Shown piece by piece: positions 53,812 through 63,356 of a stretch of DNA of 64,000 nt (the first letter of the stretch is position 1; every line of letters starts with the position of its first letter). The DNA comes from an uncultured Shewanella sp. (GTDB lineage Bacteria > Pseudomonadota > Gammaproteobacteria > Enterobacterales > Shewanellaceae): the NCBI RefSeq assembly GCF_947497935.1, contig NZ_CANMIO010000005.1, positions 124,001 to 188,000 on the forward strand. The letters are read 5' to 3'. A program made the translations under genes and the position numbers. The notes beneath the pieces were generated by a model that was not told the origin of the DNA, searched no databases, and saw only the letters and a program-made list of their open reading frames with translations.

Positions 53812-55107
53812 ATGTCATCAGCAAGTATGTTGATCAAAAATGTGACTCTAAAAGGTCAAGAAGGCCTTCAACAATTGTTGATTGAAGACGGTAAGTTCAA
53901 AGCGATTGCTGCTATGACGCAAAGTATCGAGCTGCCAAATGCCGACTCTTTGCAAGTGATCGATGGCCAAGCTGGCATGGCTGTGCCACCATTTTGTGAA
54001 CCCCATGTTCACTTAGATACCACTCAAACTGCAGGTGAACCAAGCTGGAATATTTCAGGCACCTTGTTTGAAGGCATTGAGCGCTGGTCTGAACGCAAGT
54101 CGATGCTGTCGATTGAAGACGTGAAATCTCGCGCTAAACAAACACTTAAATGGCAGATTGCTAACGGTATTCAACATGTACGTACCCATGTTGACGTGTC
54201 AGATCCAACTCTTATTGCACTTAAAGCCATGCTTGAAGTAAAAGAAGAGATGAAGCCTTGGGTGGATATTCAGATTGTCGCTTTCCCGCAAGAAGGTATT
54301 TTGTCTTACCCGAACGGTAAAGAGCTGCTTGAAGAAGCGGTAAAGCTAGGCGCAGATGTGATTGGTGCAATTCCGCACTTTGAATTTACCCGTGAGTACG
54401 GCGTAGAGTCACTGCACTATGTGTTTGAGCTTGCTCGTAAATACGACCGTTTAATCGATGTTCACTGTGATGAAATTGATGATGAACAATCTCGCTTTGT
54501 TGAGACCGTTGCCGCCCTTGCCCATAAATATGAAATGGGCGAGCGCGTAACGGCGAGTCACACAACGGCTATGCACTCTTACAATGGCGCATACGCTTCA
54601 CGTCTGTTCCGTCTACTTGGTATGTCAGGTATTAACTTCGTTGCCAACCCGCTGGTGAATATCCACTTGCAGGGACGTTTCGATGATTATCCTAAGCGCC
54701 GTGGTATCACCCGCGTGAAAGAGATGCTTGCGGCCGATATTAACGTCTGTTTTGGGCACGATGATATTTTCGACCCTTGGTATCCGTTAGGTACAGCCAA
54801 TATGCTGCAAGTGCTGCACATGGGGCTACATGTTTGCCAAATCATGGGTTACGAGCAGATCAACAACTCACTTGAGCTGATCACCAACAAGTCTGCACGG
54901 ACCCTAAATATCCAAGATAACTACGGTATCGAACTGGGTAAACCAGGTAACTTGCTTATTTTGCCTGCTGATAATGGATTCGATGCGCTGCGCCGTCAGG
55001 TTCCAGTGCGTTATTCAATACGTCAGGGTAAAGTGTTAGCTGAAACACAAATTGCACAAACGCAAATTCACTTAAGTGAAACCGAAGAAGTGACTTTCCG
55101 TCGTTAA
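53812..55107 (+). CDS. codA: Cytosine deaminase
   Basis: Start 53812 (MSSASML) is chosen for its AAGGAAA; two in-frame ATG codons lie upstream. The 431-residue amidohydrolase has [14 protein letters not shown] (metal HxH), [22 protein letters not shown] with catalytic His/Glu, SHTTAMHS, and [12 protein letters not shown] with the final Asp. It converts cytosine to uracil and ammonia. A strong terminator follows. Confidence 0.94.
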   Translation: MSSASMLIKNVTLKGQEGLQQLLIEDGKFKAIAAMTQSIELPNADSLQVIDGQAGMAVPPFCEPHVHLDTTQTAGEPSWNISGTLFEGIERWSERKSMLSIEDVKSRAKQTLKWQIANGIQHVRTHVDVSDPTLIALKAMLEVKEEMKPWVDIQIVAFPQEGILSYPNGKELLEEAVKLGADVIGAIPHFEFTREYGVESLHYVFELARKYDRLIDVHCDEIDDEQSRFVETVAALAHKYEMGERVTASHTTAMHSYNGAYASRLFRLLGMSGINFVANPLVNIHLQGRFDDYPKRRGITRVKEMLAADINVCFGHDDIFDPWYPLGTANMLQVLHMGLHVCQIMGYEQINNSLELITNKSARTLNIQDNYGIELGKPGNLLILPADNGFDALRRQVPVRYSIRQGKVLAETQIAQTQIHLSETEEVTFRR

Positions 55108-55167
55108 GCTTACTGTGTTAAAAGCTCTGAAACGGATCTAGCTTTCATCAAGGGCTGTTTTAAATGA

Positions 55168-55226
55168 GCAGTAAGTCTATCGCGCACTAAATTAACGCGT
55201 GCAGTGAATAGACTTACTGCTTTTTT
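55168..55226 (+). terminator. Rho-independent terminator after codA
   Basis: GCAGTAAGTCTAT (55168-55180) pairs perfectly with ATAGACTTACTGC (55208-55220), followed by TTTTTTATTT. The 27-base loop contains a second small stem (GCGC...GCGT). Confidence 0.9.
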
Positions 55227-55738
55227 ATTTTGATAAAATCATTGAGATTTCTACAGGAAAATAAAGCCAAATACACTCTAATGATTTTTAGCTCTCGTGC
55301 TCTCTTCTCTCCATTGCTGATCTGCTAGATGAGCATTCTGACTTTAATTTAGTCCACCAGCATTCAAAAAGGCTTAATCTTGTACTCGTTAAGACGCTGA
55401 TTGTGACTGGAAATATCTGTTCTCATCATCTGACATTGAGATTGAACACATAGCCGATATGCATTAAATATGCAGCCACTATGTAAAATAAAAAGTATAA
55501 CCCCGGGATATTTTTAACGAGCATTCATTCCTACGTATATTTATGCAAATCTTATATTGAAAGCCTACATAATTTCGCTATTTACTACGTCGCGTTAGCC
55601 CTAGGATTTTGTAATCTCTGTCTCTATTTGTTATTGCGATGATTTTATTTGCTCTCAGCCTATGAGAAAATCCGCATTCGGCTAATTTAGTAACCTTAGC
55701 AATACGCCACACGTAATGTTCAACCAAAGAAGACTGCA
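55227..55738. other. Intergenic region, no recognised gene
   Basis: About 510 AT-rich bases between the codA terminator and cmoM. It should hold the cmoM promoter; I see no hairpin, repeat or coding frame worth calling. Confidence 0.4.
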
Positions 55739-56539
55739 GTGAAACAAGATAGAAATTTTGACGACTTAGCGCATAAATTTGCCGCTAGTATTTATGGCAC
55801 CGCAAAAGGTGAAATTCGACAAACTGTAGTTTGGCAGGATATCGAACAAATTTTATTTGCATTAAAACCTAAACAAGACGCGAACAATCAAGTGCTCGAT
55901 GTCCTTGATGCAGGCGGCGGCTTGGCGCAACTGTCGCAAAAAATTGCAGCTCTTGGTCACAATATCAGCCTTTGTGATCTTTCGAGTGAAATGTTATCGC
56001 TGGCTAAGCAAGACATCATCGAAAACCAGTTGTTGGATAAATACCACTTTATTCATAGTCCAGTACAAAATGTGGCTGAACACTTGAATGAACCCGTCGA
56101 TTTAGTGCTGTTTCACGCGGTAATGGAATGGTTGGCCGAACCGATTAGTGCGTTAACTTCACTGTGTGAGCAAGTAAAGCCTGGTGGGATCATCTCGGTG
56201 ATGTTCTACAATTATAACGGCTTACTCTTTAAAAATTTAATCTGCGGTAACCTCAATCATATAGAACAAGGAATGCCGCATCGAAAACGCTTTAAGCTTC
56301 AGCCTCAACAAGGTATTAAGCCTGATTTAGTTTATCAATGTTTAGAGCAAGCAGGCTTTGAGATCTTAGGCAAAACGGGGGTTAGAACCTTCCACGATTA
56401 TATGCAAAACCATGATATGGGTGATTTTAGCTTCGAGCAGATCGTAGCGATGGAGCAAAAGCTTTGTAGGCAAGAGCCATTTTTGTCATTAGGTCGCTAT
56501 ATTCATGTTTATGCGCAGAAAAAGGCATCGTCTTTATAG
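55739..56539 (+). CDS. cmoM: tRNA 5-carboxymethoxyuridine methyltransferase
   Basis: The 266-residue protein starts with GTG. QDRNFDDLAHKFAASIYGTAKG at the start is written here as DRNFDDLAHKF plus IYGTAKGEIRQ and closely follows E. coli CmoM. VLDAGGGLAQLSQKIA is SAM motif I, and VDLVLFHAVMEWLAEP, GGIISVMFYNYNGLLFKN and RQEPFLSLGRYIH complete the family pattern. It methylates cmo5U at tRNA position 34, extending wobble reading. Confidence 0.95.
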   Translation: MKQDRNFDDLAHKFAASIYGTAKGEIRQTVVWQDIEQILFALKPKQDANNQVLDVLDAGGGLAQLSQKIAALGHNISLCDLSSEMLSLAKQDIIENQLLDKYHFIHSPVQNVAEHLNEPVDLVLFHAVMEWLAEPISALTSLCEQVKPGGIISVMFYNYNGLLFKNLICGNLNHIEQGMPHRKRFKLQPQQGIKPDLVYQCLEQAGFEILGKTGVRTFHDYMQNHDMGDFSFEQIVAMEQKLCRQEPFLSLGRYIHVYAQKKASSL

Positions 56540-56763
56540 CATTGAACTTTTGCAGCTAATTCTCAAAGCGAATAGTTCATTAAAATGCGGTTAATTAATC
56601 CGTATTTAACATTGGTTTGCTAAGCTATAACCGTTTAAAAATGAAGTGAATATGGACTAGTTTATCGGGTTTGAATGCTAGCCTTTAACGAGTGACAACA
56701 CCGCGATAAATACAAGCCCAGCAGACTAGTATGATAAAGGTTATTTCTCTAAGGAGTGGCTGT

Positions 56764-56850
56764 ATGCTTATCGATACTCTGTTAGTACTCAAGTGGTTTG
56801 GACTGGTACTTTTCTATGTTGCGCTCGTTCGACTTTGCTATAACAACTAA
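56764..56850 (+). CDS. 28-residue single-TM small protein
   Basis: AAGGAG lies eight bases before an ATG that opens a 28-residue frame ending in TAA (56848-56850). The peptide is almost entirely one membrane helix (LLVLKWFGLVLFYVALVRL) with a short polar tail (CYNN). Such small inner-membrane proteins often bind and tune larger transporters. It has its own ribosome site and lies in a gap between larger genes, which favours a real gene; no homologue is known to me. Confidence 0.5.
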   Translation: MLIDTLLVLKWFGLVLFYVALVRLCYNN

Positions 56851-57046
56851 CGTGAATGATTCGGCTGATTTTAGTGGCTGTGCGGATGATTGAATAACCT
56901 TGTAGTGAAAACAACCAAGGTTATTCAACTGAGACGTGCAATATACAAATGTGCTGTCTAAATAATTGCACTCTTTATAAACACACTATCTTATAAATAC
57001 ACTATCGATAACTTCACTATCTAAAAGAGAGTGACGGGTATTTGGC

Positions 57047-57691
57047 TTACTCTGCGCTTAAAGCTGCAAGCTCTTCACGAACCACTTTTACCGCATCTTT
57101 TGGCGTTGCCAGATGTTGCGAGTGATCGATAAAGATTGCTTCATCGCCTGATGTCATCACGAGCACTGGGAATGCATTGGTACCAATCGCCTCACCGATC
57201 TCGGCAATACCCGCTAACACACTTTCGGCCTCATGGCTTAGTGCATCTTTAAACACCTTATTTGACGGAGATAATTTATATTGGTTAATTATCTTGTCGA
57301 AGTCGTCTCTCGAATTTAACGGATTAGCTTCAACAAAATGCTGATGTTGTAGCGCTTTGAGTAATTCAAACTCTTTATCGGCTTGTTTAGATTGCACCCA
57401 TGACATAAAGTTAGCCGTCTTGACTGAAGACACCTTATTGCTTAACTGTTTGAAGTAAGTGTCACTAAATTCCACTGTACCTAATCCACTAACCTGCTCT
57501 ACTTGCGCCTTTTTAGGTGCGTCTGAGCCATTGAAATGTGCGCAATGCAGTAAATGGATATCGGAATAGTCGAAAGCATTAAGCAGTTCTTCGACGACTG
57601 GCGTGGCAGCATAGCTCCACGGGCAATGAGAGTCATAGATAAAATATAGCGTTAAAGGTTCTTGATGAGCATTAGTCTGATTAGCTGGCAT
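57047..57691 (-). CDS. DsbA-family (FrnE-like) thioredoxin-fold protein with CPWS
   Basis: The 214-residue protein has FIYDSHCPWSYAATP near residue 17, the thioredoxin-fold active site of DsbA/FrnE-like proteins with Ser in place of the second Cys (CPWS). The helical insertion (about residues 60-150) and AFPVLVMTSGDEAIFI with the cis-Pro region complete the fold. No signal peptide is seen, so it is probably cytosolic. A CxxS centre suggests GST/isomerase-like or monothiol chemistry rather than disulfide formation. Confidence 0.85.
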   Translation of the reverse strand: MPANQTNAHQEPLTLYFIYDSHCPWSYAATPVVEELLNAFDYSDIHLLHCAHFNGSDAPKKAQVEQVSGLGTVEFSDTYFKQLSNKVSSVKTANFMSWVQSKQADKEFELLKALQHQHFVEANPLNSRDDFDKIINQYKLSPSNKVFKDALSHEAESVLAGIAEIGEAIGTNAFPVLVMTSGDEAIFIDHSQHLATPKDAVKVVREELAALSAE

Positions 57692-57794
57692 TCACTGAGA
57701 TCTTGTTGATATTTTCAATGCCTAGATCCTAAGGGCTTTGCTGTTATTATTCAAATAACAATTTTAAGCTGGTGGCTGTTTTTAGCACAAAAAA

Positions 57795-57830
57795 ACATAA
57801 AAAAAGGAAGCAACCAATGGCGCTTCCTTT
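57795..57830 (-). terminator. Rho-independent terminator of the TM/coiled-coil gene
   Basis: On the minus strand AAAGGAAGC (57830-57822) pairs with GCTTCCTTT (57811-57803), followed by TTTTATG. It lies about 30 bases after the stop at 57860. Confidence 0.88.
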
Positions 57831-57859
57831 ATAGGAGTCATTTATTCTATTTAGATAGC

Positions 57860-58912
57860 TTAAACAGGCTCAGGCTCCGCATCAATGCTTGCCTCGATAC
57901 CATGCCATTGATAATGGTTGTTTGGTTTTTTAGTGACTATACCTTCATTGAACATGCGAGCAAAAATCTCATCCACTTCTTCGGTAGAAATATTTAAATA
58001 CTGACTCACCGCACGTTTACTACAGTTAACACGATTATTGCCAAGCGCATCTAGAACGCGTTCATATAGAGGCTTTGGTTCCGCCTCGGGTAACTGCTTA
58101 GGCTCAAAAAGAGGAATAAAGTCTGAGTCATCACTATGCAGGCGGCGATAAGCATCAAGTGTAATAGGCTCTAATTGTTGAGATTGCTGCTTAAATCTGT
58201 GTCTAAAACGGTTTTCCTCACCAATCAAACCAACAAAGAATGCCGCAAAGAAATCCAACAGAATAGATAAGAATACCACTAAACCCAATTGTGCCGTTTC
58301 GGCTTTGATATTGAGTGATAACGCCAGACTTTCAATTAAGCCGACAATAGAGCCTTGGCTGACAACCGGGACACTGTCTCGCTGCATAGCAAGTTGTTGC
58401 TGCTGTTCACGCAGTTTATTGTTCTCTTTTTGAATACGAGTCACACCAGTAGCGATACGCTCCATCTGGATGTATTTTTCTGCCGCAACATTATTGAGTG
58501 CAATCTGCTTATCGATAGCATCAATCTGCATGTTGAACGCATTCACTTTACTTTGCTGAACCTGAACATGCTCTTGAGCTTTATTGGTTGCACTATTAAT
58601 GCCGCCAATCGAGCCGCCGATAGAAATAGCGGCCAAGACAGCATAAAAACCTAACGCCGACAGCATACCCATTATGTTTTTACGAGCATAACGCTCACCG
58701 ACTTCATACCAGGCAAAAAACTTACCCAGTTCGAAAATTACTGCGAGTCCACCAAACAGTAACTGCATGACGGGATCGTCATCGATGGAGAGAAACAGTA
58801 ATAATGAAAATATAATGGAAGCGAGGATAGATGCACCCGTGAAGCTGTATACGCTCCACATTGCAAACTTGCCTTTTGGAAAACGGTTAGCGTGATTTTG
58901 ATTGTAAAGCAT
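57860..58912 (-). CDS. Membrane protein: TM bundle, coiled coil, TM, winged-helix C-terminus
   Basis: The 350-residue protein has about three membrane helices at residues 20-110 and a Gln/Asn-rich coiled-coil loop (about 115-185, with KENNKLREQQQQLAMQRD). A fourth helix follows near 205-230 (LGLVVFLSILLDFFAAFFVG). The cytoplasmic C-terminal domain reads RVLDALGNNRVNCSKRAV, then SQYLNISTEEVDEIFARMFN and GIVTKKPNNHYQW. That last part looks like a winged helix able to bind DNA. It may be a membrane-tethered regulator or an adaptor; no family recognised. Confidence 0.65.
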   Translation of the reverse strand: MLYNQNHANRFPKGKFAMWSVYSFTGASILASIIFSLLLFLSIDDDPVMQLLFGGLAVIFELGKFFAWYEVGERYARKNIMGMLSALGFYAVLAAISIGGSIGGINSATNKAQEHVQVQQSKVNAFNMQIDAIDKQIALNNVAAEKYIQMERIATGVTRIQKENNKLREQQQQLAMQRDSVPVVSQGSIVGLIESLALSLNIKAETAQLGLVVFLSILLDFFAAFFVGLIGEENRFRHRFKQQSQQLEPITLDAYRRLHSDDSDFIPLFEPKQLPEAEPKPLYERVLDALGNNRVNCSKRAVSQYLNISTEEVDEIFARMFNEGIVTKKPNNHYQWHGIEASIDAEPEPV

Positions 58913-59748
58913 ATTGGACTTCTAATATTAGACTGCAATTAAGAATAGGAAGAAACTCTGAGTAGCGATAACTTGAGAATATGACATTTAGCTTACACTA
59001 ATTAAGCCTTATTCTCTTCAAATAATCAAAAAACTAGGATCTTATGCGCGTTAATACGTCACATATTATATTTATGCTAAATACATGTTTATATTTGGCA
59101 TAATTAAAGGGGGATAAACCTATTTAACAAGCAAACTGGAAACTGCTTAATAAAATAGCACCATGACAATGTGCTGCTTTTATTTTAGTCACTAATTCTA
59201 CTTATGATTGGTCCCTACTTTGGTCTTTATTATTGTCACTGTGGATATGGTGTTGTTTATTTCAGTGACAGTTATTAAAGCAACGATTCTTATCACCCAG
59301 CCTTGCGCTCGTATCGACTTTAAACTGGCTAAATAACATTCAAGTTTGAGTTAATTTTTACCCACTCTCTAAGGAAGTTAACAAAATCATATATAAAATA
59401 TTATGAATACTGGAACAGATAAATTTCTGTCCTACTTCACGAAATAAATTCACTCAAAGGTAAGTGACTGTTTTAAAACATTATTCACAAGGCTCTTAAT
59501 TTCGTTTATTTCTAATTCGCTGGCTAACAAATAGCTTTGAGAATGATTTATATATTATCGGTAACTTAAATGTGATTTTGTGCAACAAAACCCTACACCC
59601 TTGCTCTCTATAATTAATTTCATTCGAAGTGAACATTAGTCCCCTGCAACGGATTTCGCTCTGGATTAAATCTATTCAAACAATAACGATACTAATGTGA
59701 GAACTGTGCAGCTAGCCAATACTCACAATAAAACAGGAGAACAGGTGT
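58913..59748. other. Long intergenic region, no recognised gene
   Basis: About 835 AT-rich bases between divergent genes. Promoters for both are expected near the ends. I found no open frame with a ribosome site and no strong terminator; a small RNA here cannot be excluded. Confidence 0.4.
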
Positions 59749-60213
59749 ATGAACAAAGTGGTAAATTTAACCTTATTATGTGCGCTATTAGGTCTTAGCG
59801 CCCACGCCAATGCTTATGATGCAAAATTGGCTAACAGTTACCACAAACAATTTAGCCAAGCGACAGGTAAAACGGTTGGTAAAGATATTGGTCTTATTAG
59901 TGCCGAAGGGTTCGTTAAGCAACTACAGGCAAAATCGGATGTTATGGCTATCGATATCCGTACCCCTGAAGAGCGTCAGGTATTTGGTTTAGCGGTTAAA
60001 GATCAGCTCAACATTAGTCTTAATGAATTATTTACTCCTGAAAACCTCGCAAAGATCCCAACCGATAAGCCTGTGGTCATAGTGTGTAAATCGGGAGCGC
60101 GCGCAATGGCTGCGGGTACAGCATTACGCCAATTAGGCTATGGAAATGTGAAAGTTCTAAAAGGCGGATTTAGTAAACTATCAAGCTATGTAGGTCCTAA
60201 CATTGCGAACTAA
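59749..60213 (+). CDS. Periplasmic rhodanese-domain protein
   Basis: The 154-residue protein has a signal peptide (MNKVVNLTLLCALLGLSAHA, cleavage near A-N-A). A single rhodanese domain follows: VMAIDIRTPEERQVFGL, then VVIVCKSGARAMAAGTALRQLGY with the active Cys near residue 112 in the CKSGARA loop. It carries sulfane sulfur in the periplasm. AGGAGAACAGG precedes the ATG. Confidence 0.9.
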   Translation: MNKVVNLTLLCALLGLSAHANAYDAKLANSYHKQFSQATGKTVGKDIGLISAEGFVKQLQAKSDVMAIDIRTPEERQVFGLAVKDQLNISLNELFTPENLAKIPTDKPVVIVCKSGARAMAAGTALRQLGYGNVKVLKGGFSKLSSYVGPNIAN

Positions 60214-60281
60214 GATTGCAAATAATAATTCATAGAAGTGATTTATTAGAGACATTTGGTAAAAGCTATTACTAAATCCTT

Positions 60282-60318
60282 GAGTCTTGAGAGTCGCATC
60301 GTGGCTCTCAAGACTCAT
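60282..60318 (+). terminator. 13-bp hairpin after the rhodanese gene
   Basis: TGAGTCTTGAGAG (60282-60294) pairs perfectly with CTCTCAAGACTCA (60306-60318) around an 11-base loop, about 70 bases after the stop. The tail is only partly T-rich, but the stem is long. Confidence 0.7.
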
Positions 60319-60619
60319 CATATTCAAGACTAATCACTTTCACGCCTTATTACTTCAGAACCGCTCGGCCTACTCTCCGAATTACCATAAAACGGCCTAT
60401 CCCTAATGATGCCTGTTACGCCCAAGCCTACTCATTTCGACATAGTGATGAGGGTAATTGATAGGATCAATATCATAGTTCGTTAAAATACACTTTGCTG
60501 ACATAGATCTCCTCCTACAGAGGTTTTACAATACATCTCTATCACTTGTTTCTGCCCGCAGATAACCGCCCTGCCGTAATGATCCATTCACGGCATGTTT
60601 GGCCAGCATTAGGAATACC
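60319..60619. other. Intergenic region upstream of the U32 gene
   Basis: About 300 bases hold the promoter of the U32 gene. No operator or coding frame is recognised. Confidence 0.4.
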
Positions 60620-63025
60620 ATGAGAAAACTTGAATTACTCGCACCAGGTGGTGATATCGAGTCGATTAAAGCCGCTGTTGTTGCAGGAGCTGACGCTGTC
60701 TACTGTGGCCTAAATAGCTTTAATGCCCGTACCCGCGCCGAGAATTTAAGTTTCGAAGATCTATATGGCCTGCTTCGTATTGCACATCAGCATGACTGCC
60801 AACTGTTTTTAACACTTAACATTATAGTGTTAGAGCAGGAGTTACCGGCATTACTCAAGTTGCTGAACCAATTGGTCAACACTGGCATAGATGGGGTTAT
60901 CGTTCAGGACTTTGGCTTGTTTTATCTATTGAAGCAGCACTACCCAAGTCTTGATATTCACGCATCGACGCAAGTCACCACCCATAACAGCGGACAACTC
61001 GAGTTTCTGTCTAATCTTGGTGCCTCAAGAGTTAATCTCTCTCGGGAGCTTAATCTTGAGGAAATTAAACTTATGTCAGATAAGGCTCATAGCCTAGAAA
61101 TGCTGACAGAGGTATTTGTACACGGCTCTAACTGCATTGGCTTTTCAGGTCTGTGTTATTTCAGCTCGGCCCATGGTGGTAACTCTGGTAATCGTGGCCG
61201 TTGTAGCCAGCCTTGCCGAGATCAATATCAAACCACAGATGTAGGCGCACAATACCCGCTGAATTTAAAAGATAACTCAGCGTATTCTGATCTTGATGCC
61301 CTCTATGCAGCAGGAGCGGATTCGTTAAAAGTCGAAGGTCGAATTAAGAAGTCTCACTATGTGTATCGAGTCATTGATACTTGGCGCAAGCAGATAACTC
61401 GTCTTGAGCAGAATCAAGCTATGAGCAATGATAAAGATCCGCTTTACACCGTATTTAACCGTGATTTTTCTAACGGATATCTGCAGGGCGCCGTCGGTAA
61501 AAATATGTATATCGATAATCCCCGTGACAACGCGGTGCAGCATTTCACTCGAATTGAGAGTTTGAAACTGGTCTCAGGAGAAAACTTTGAAGGCGGAATT
61601 AATGTTAAGAAAGCCCTCTATGATGAAAAAACAGAGATCATTGAGACCCTTGCTGGAAAGATTGCCAAGCTGAGTTTAGATAAACCGATTGTGACCCTAC
61701 GCTTTAGTGGTCAACAAGACCAAGCGTTACGAATTTCAGCGGAGTTGCAGGTTAATAACCTTAAAGAAAAATATTCTCGCTTTGAGGTGGAATCAAGCTC
61801 CGTGCTACATCCATCAGACAAGTACGGCTTGCAGACAGAGGAGCTTACGAAACGCTTTGCGAGCATTGGTGGACTAGAGTTCAGTCTAGAACCTATCTGT
61901 TATGACGAGCTTACTGATAACCTTTTCGTCCCGTTTAAAGAACTAACTGAGATGAAGCGCCAAATTGTTTGTTGGTTAAACGATGGCAGAGAGCATGTCG
62001 AGCCCCTAACCTTGCAAGCAGTGCGCAAGCATGCGGCGCAAGGAGCAAAGGAAATAAATGCTCAAGCTAACCTTAGCAAACACACTGGCGTGTCGATCCT
62101 TATCGCTAATCGACGAGATCTCGCTCTATACCGCCAGATTAAACAATCATTCCGCGGTAAAAACGTCAGTGTTTATTATGCTATTCCCGATGCGATAGAA
62201 GCTGAGCGTGAAAAGTTGAGCCTATTGTTCACTCAGGAGCCAGAGCTTATCCCTTGGTTTGGCGCTGTGATTATGGAGCCTGATTTTATTGCAGCAAAGC
62301 AATTACTTGCAGATGTTAAACCCAATACAATAGTCACAAATAACTCAGGTGTAGGTATTGCCGCAAGTCAACTGGGCATAGAGTGGATTGCAGGCCCGTA
62401 TTTGAACATAAGCAACTCTCTGAGTATGCACAGCCTACAGCAGCAAGGCTGTGTAGGTGCATTCATCTCTAACGAGCTAAACAAGCAGCAGATAAAAGCC
62501 ATCAAGGCGCCAAGCAACTTTAAGGTACATTACAGCTTATATCACCCGGTGATGCTGATGAGCAGTCGTCAATGTCTGTTCCTGCAATCTTGCGGTTGCG
62601 ATAAAGCCGTTATGGATAAGGAGTGCTTAACGGTTTGTAAAAAAGTGAGCTCCTTGACCAATGTCAAAGGCATCGATTTTGTTATCGATAAGAAACGCCG
62701 AGAGCATAATGCCTTATATGGGAGCGAGCACTTCTATAATCCACAGATCTTGACTGAACTAGCAGGTTACTTCGACTCAGTGCTGTTGGATCTCCGTTCT
62801 GTGGCTACTAAAAGCCAATTGAAGCAGAGCCGGTATGACACTATCGAGAGGCTTGTAGAGTCACTTTCACAGCAGCCAACACAGCTACAATTACACCAAT
62901 CTTCACCGCTGCAACCCTTACAAGGACAGAAGCAAGAGCGAAACGGCAGTGAAACTGAGATCTCTTGTGAGTTACAAGAATTGATTGCTCACACCACCAA
63001 TGAGCAGTATCGAAAAGGTTTGTAA
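60620..63025 (+). CDS. U32 peptidase family protein (RlhA/TrhP-like)
   Basis: I start at 60620, where AGGAA precedes ATGAGAAAACTTG; a TTG lies seven codons upstream. The 801-residue protein opens with LELLAPGGDIESIKAAVVAGADAVYCG, given here as ELLAPGGDIES and AGADAVYCG, which is the U32 signature. SNCIGFSGLCYFSS...GNRGRCSQPCR has the conserved Cys set near residues 170-200. U32 proteins such as RlhA and TrhP use Fe-S and prephenate to hydroxylate rRNA or tRNA. A second Cys set near residues 660-680 (SCGCDKAVMDKECLTVCKK) and a long C-terminal part make it longer than E. coli RlhA. Confidence 0.85.
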   Translation: MRKLELLAPGGDIESIKAAVVAGADAVYCGLNSFNARTRAENLSFEDLYGLLRIAHQHDCQLFLTLNIIVLEQELPALLKLLNQLVNTGIDGVIVQDFGLFYLLKQHYPSLDIHASTQVTTHNSGQLEFLSNLGASRVNLSRELNLEEIKLMSDKAHSLEMLTEVFVHGSNCIGFSGLCYFSSAHGGNSGNRGRCSQPCRDQYQTTDVGAQYPLNLKDNSAYSDLDALYAAGADSLKVEGRIKKSHYVYRVIDTWRKQITRLEQNQAMSNDKDPLYTVFNRDFSNGYLQGAVGKNMYIDNPRDNAVQHFTRIESLKLVSGENFEGGINVKKALYDEKTEIIETLAGKIAKLSLDKPIVTLRFSGQQDQALRISAELQVNNLKEKYSRFEVESSSVLHPSDKYGLQTEELTKRFASIGGLEFSLEPICYDELTDNLFVPFKELTEMKRQIVCWLNDGREHVEPLTLQAVRKHAAQGAKEINAQANLSKHTGVSILIANRRDLALYRQIKQSFRGKNVSVYYAIPDAIEAEREKLSLLFTQEPELIPWFGAVIMEPDFIAAKQLLADVKPNTIVTNNSGVGIAASQLGIEWIAGPYLNISNSLSMHSLQQQGCVGAFISNELNKQQIKAIKAPSNFKVHYSLYHPVMLMSSRQCLFLQSCGCDKAVMDKECLTVCKKVSSLTNVKGIDFVIDKKRREHNALYGSEHFYNPQILTELAGYFDSVLLDLRSVATKSQLKQSRYDTIERLVESLSQQPTQLQLHQSSPLQPLQGQKQERNGSETEISCELQELIAHTTNEQYRKGL

Positions 63026-63356
63026 CCCCCATTCCACATGGAAAGTAACAACATCCCATGGGAAACAACTAAAGCTATACTTAGCCGAGACACACCATTT
63101 ACTCTTTAATGGAGTAAATGGTGAAAACCTTTTGAATAAAACTCTTGTTGGTAAAAGTCTCATTCCATCAGAGAGTTAAATACTTTCAATTAACAGTAAA
63201 GGTTGTTTAAAAGCTCCTCCCAACCTCGTTTTGTTCAAATATCCAGCAAACAAACCCCCTAATAGGCTAATATCTAAGCGATCCGCAAATAATTGCAGAA
63301 ATCTACTATCTAACTGTATAGAGTAAAATTATTGACCGTCATCAAGAGGACGCATT
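63026..63356. other. Intergenic region with a perfect 12-bp hairpin
   Basis: CACCATTTACTC (63093-63104) pairs with GAGTAAATGGTG (63112-63123) around a 7-base loop, 67 bases after the U32 stop. The tail (AAAACCTTTT) is weakly suited to termination. The rest holds the promoter of the Lon-family gene. Confidence 0.55.
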
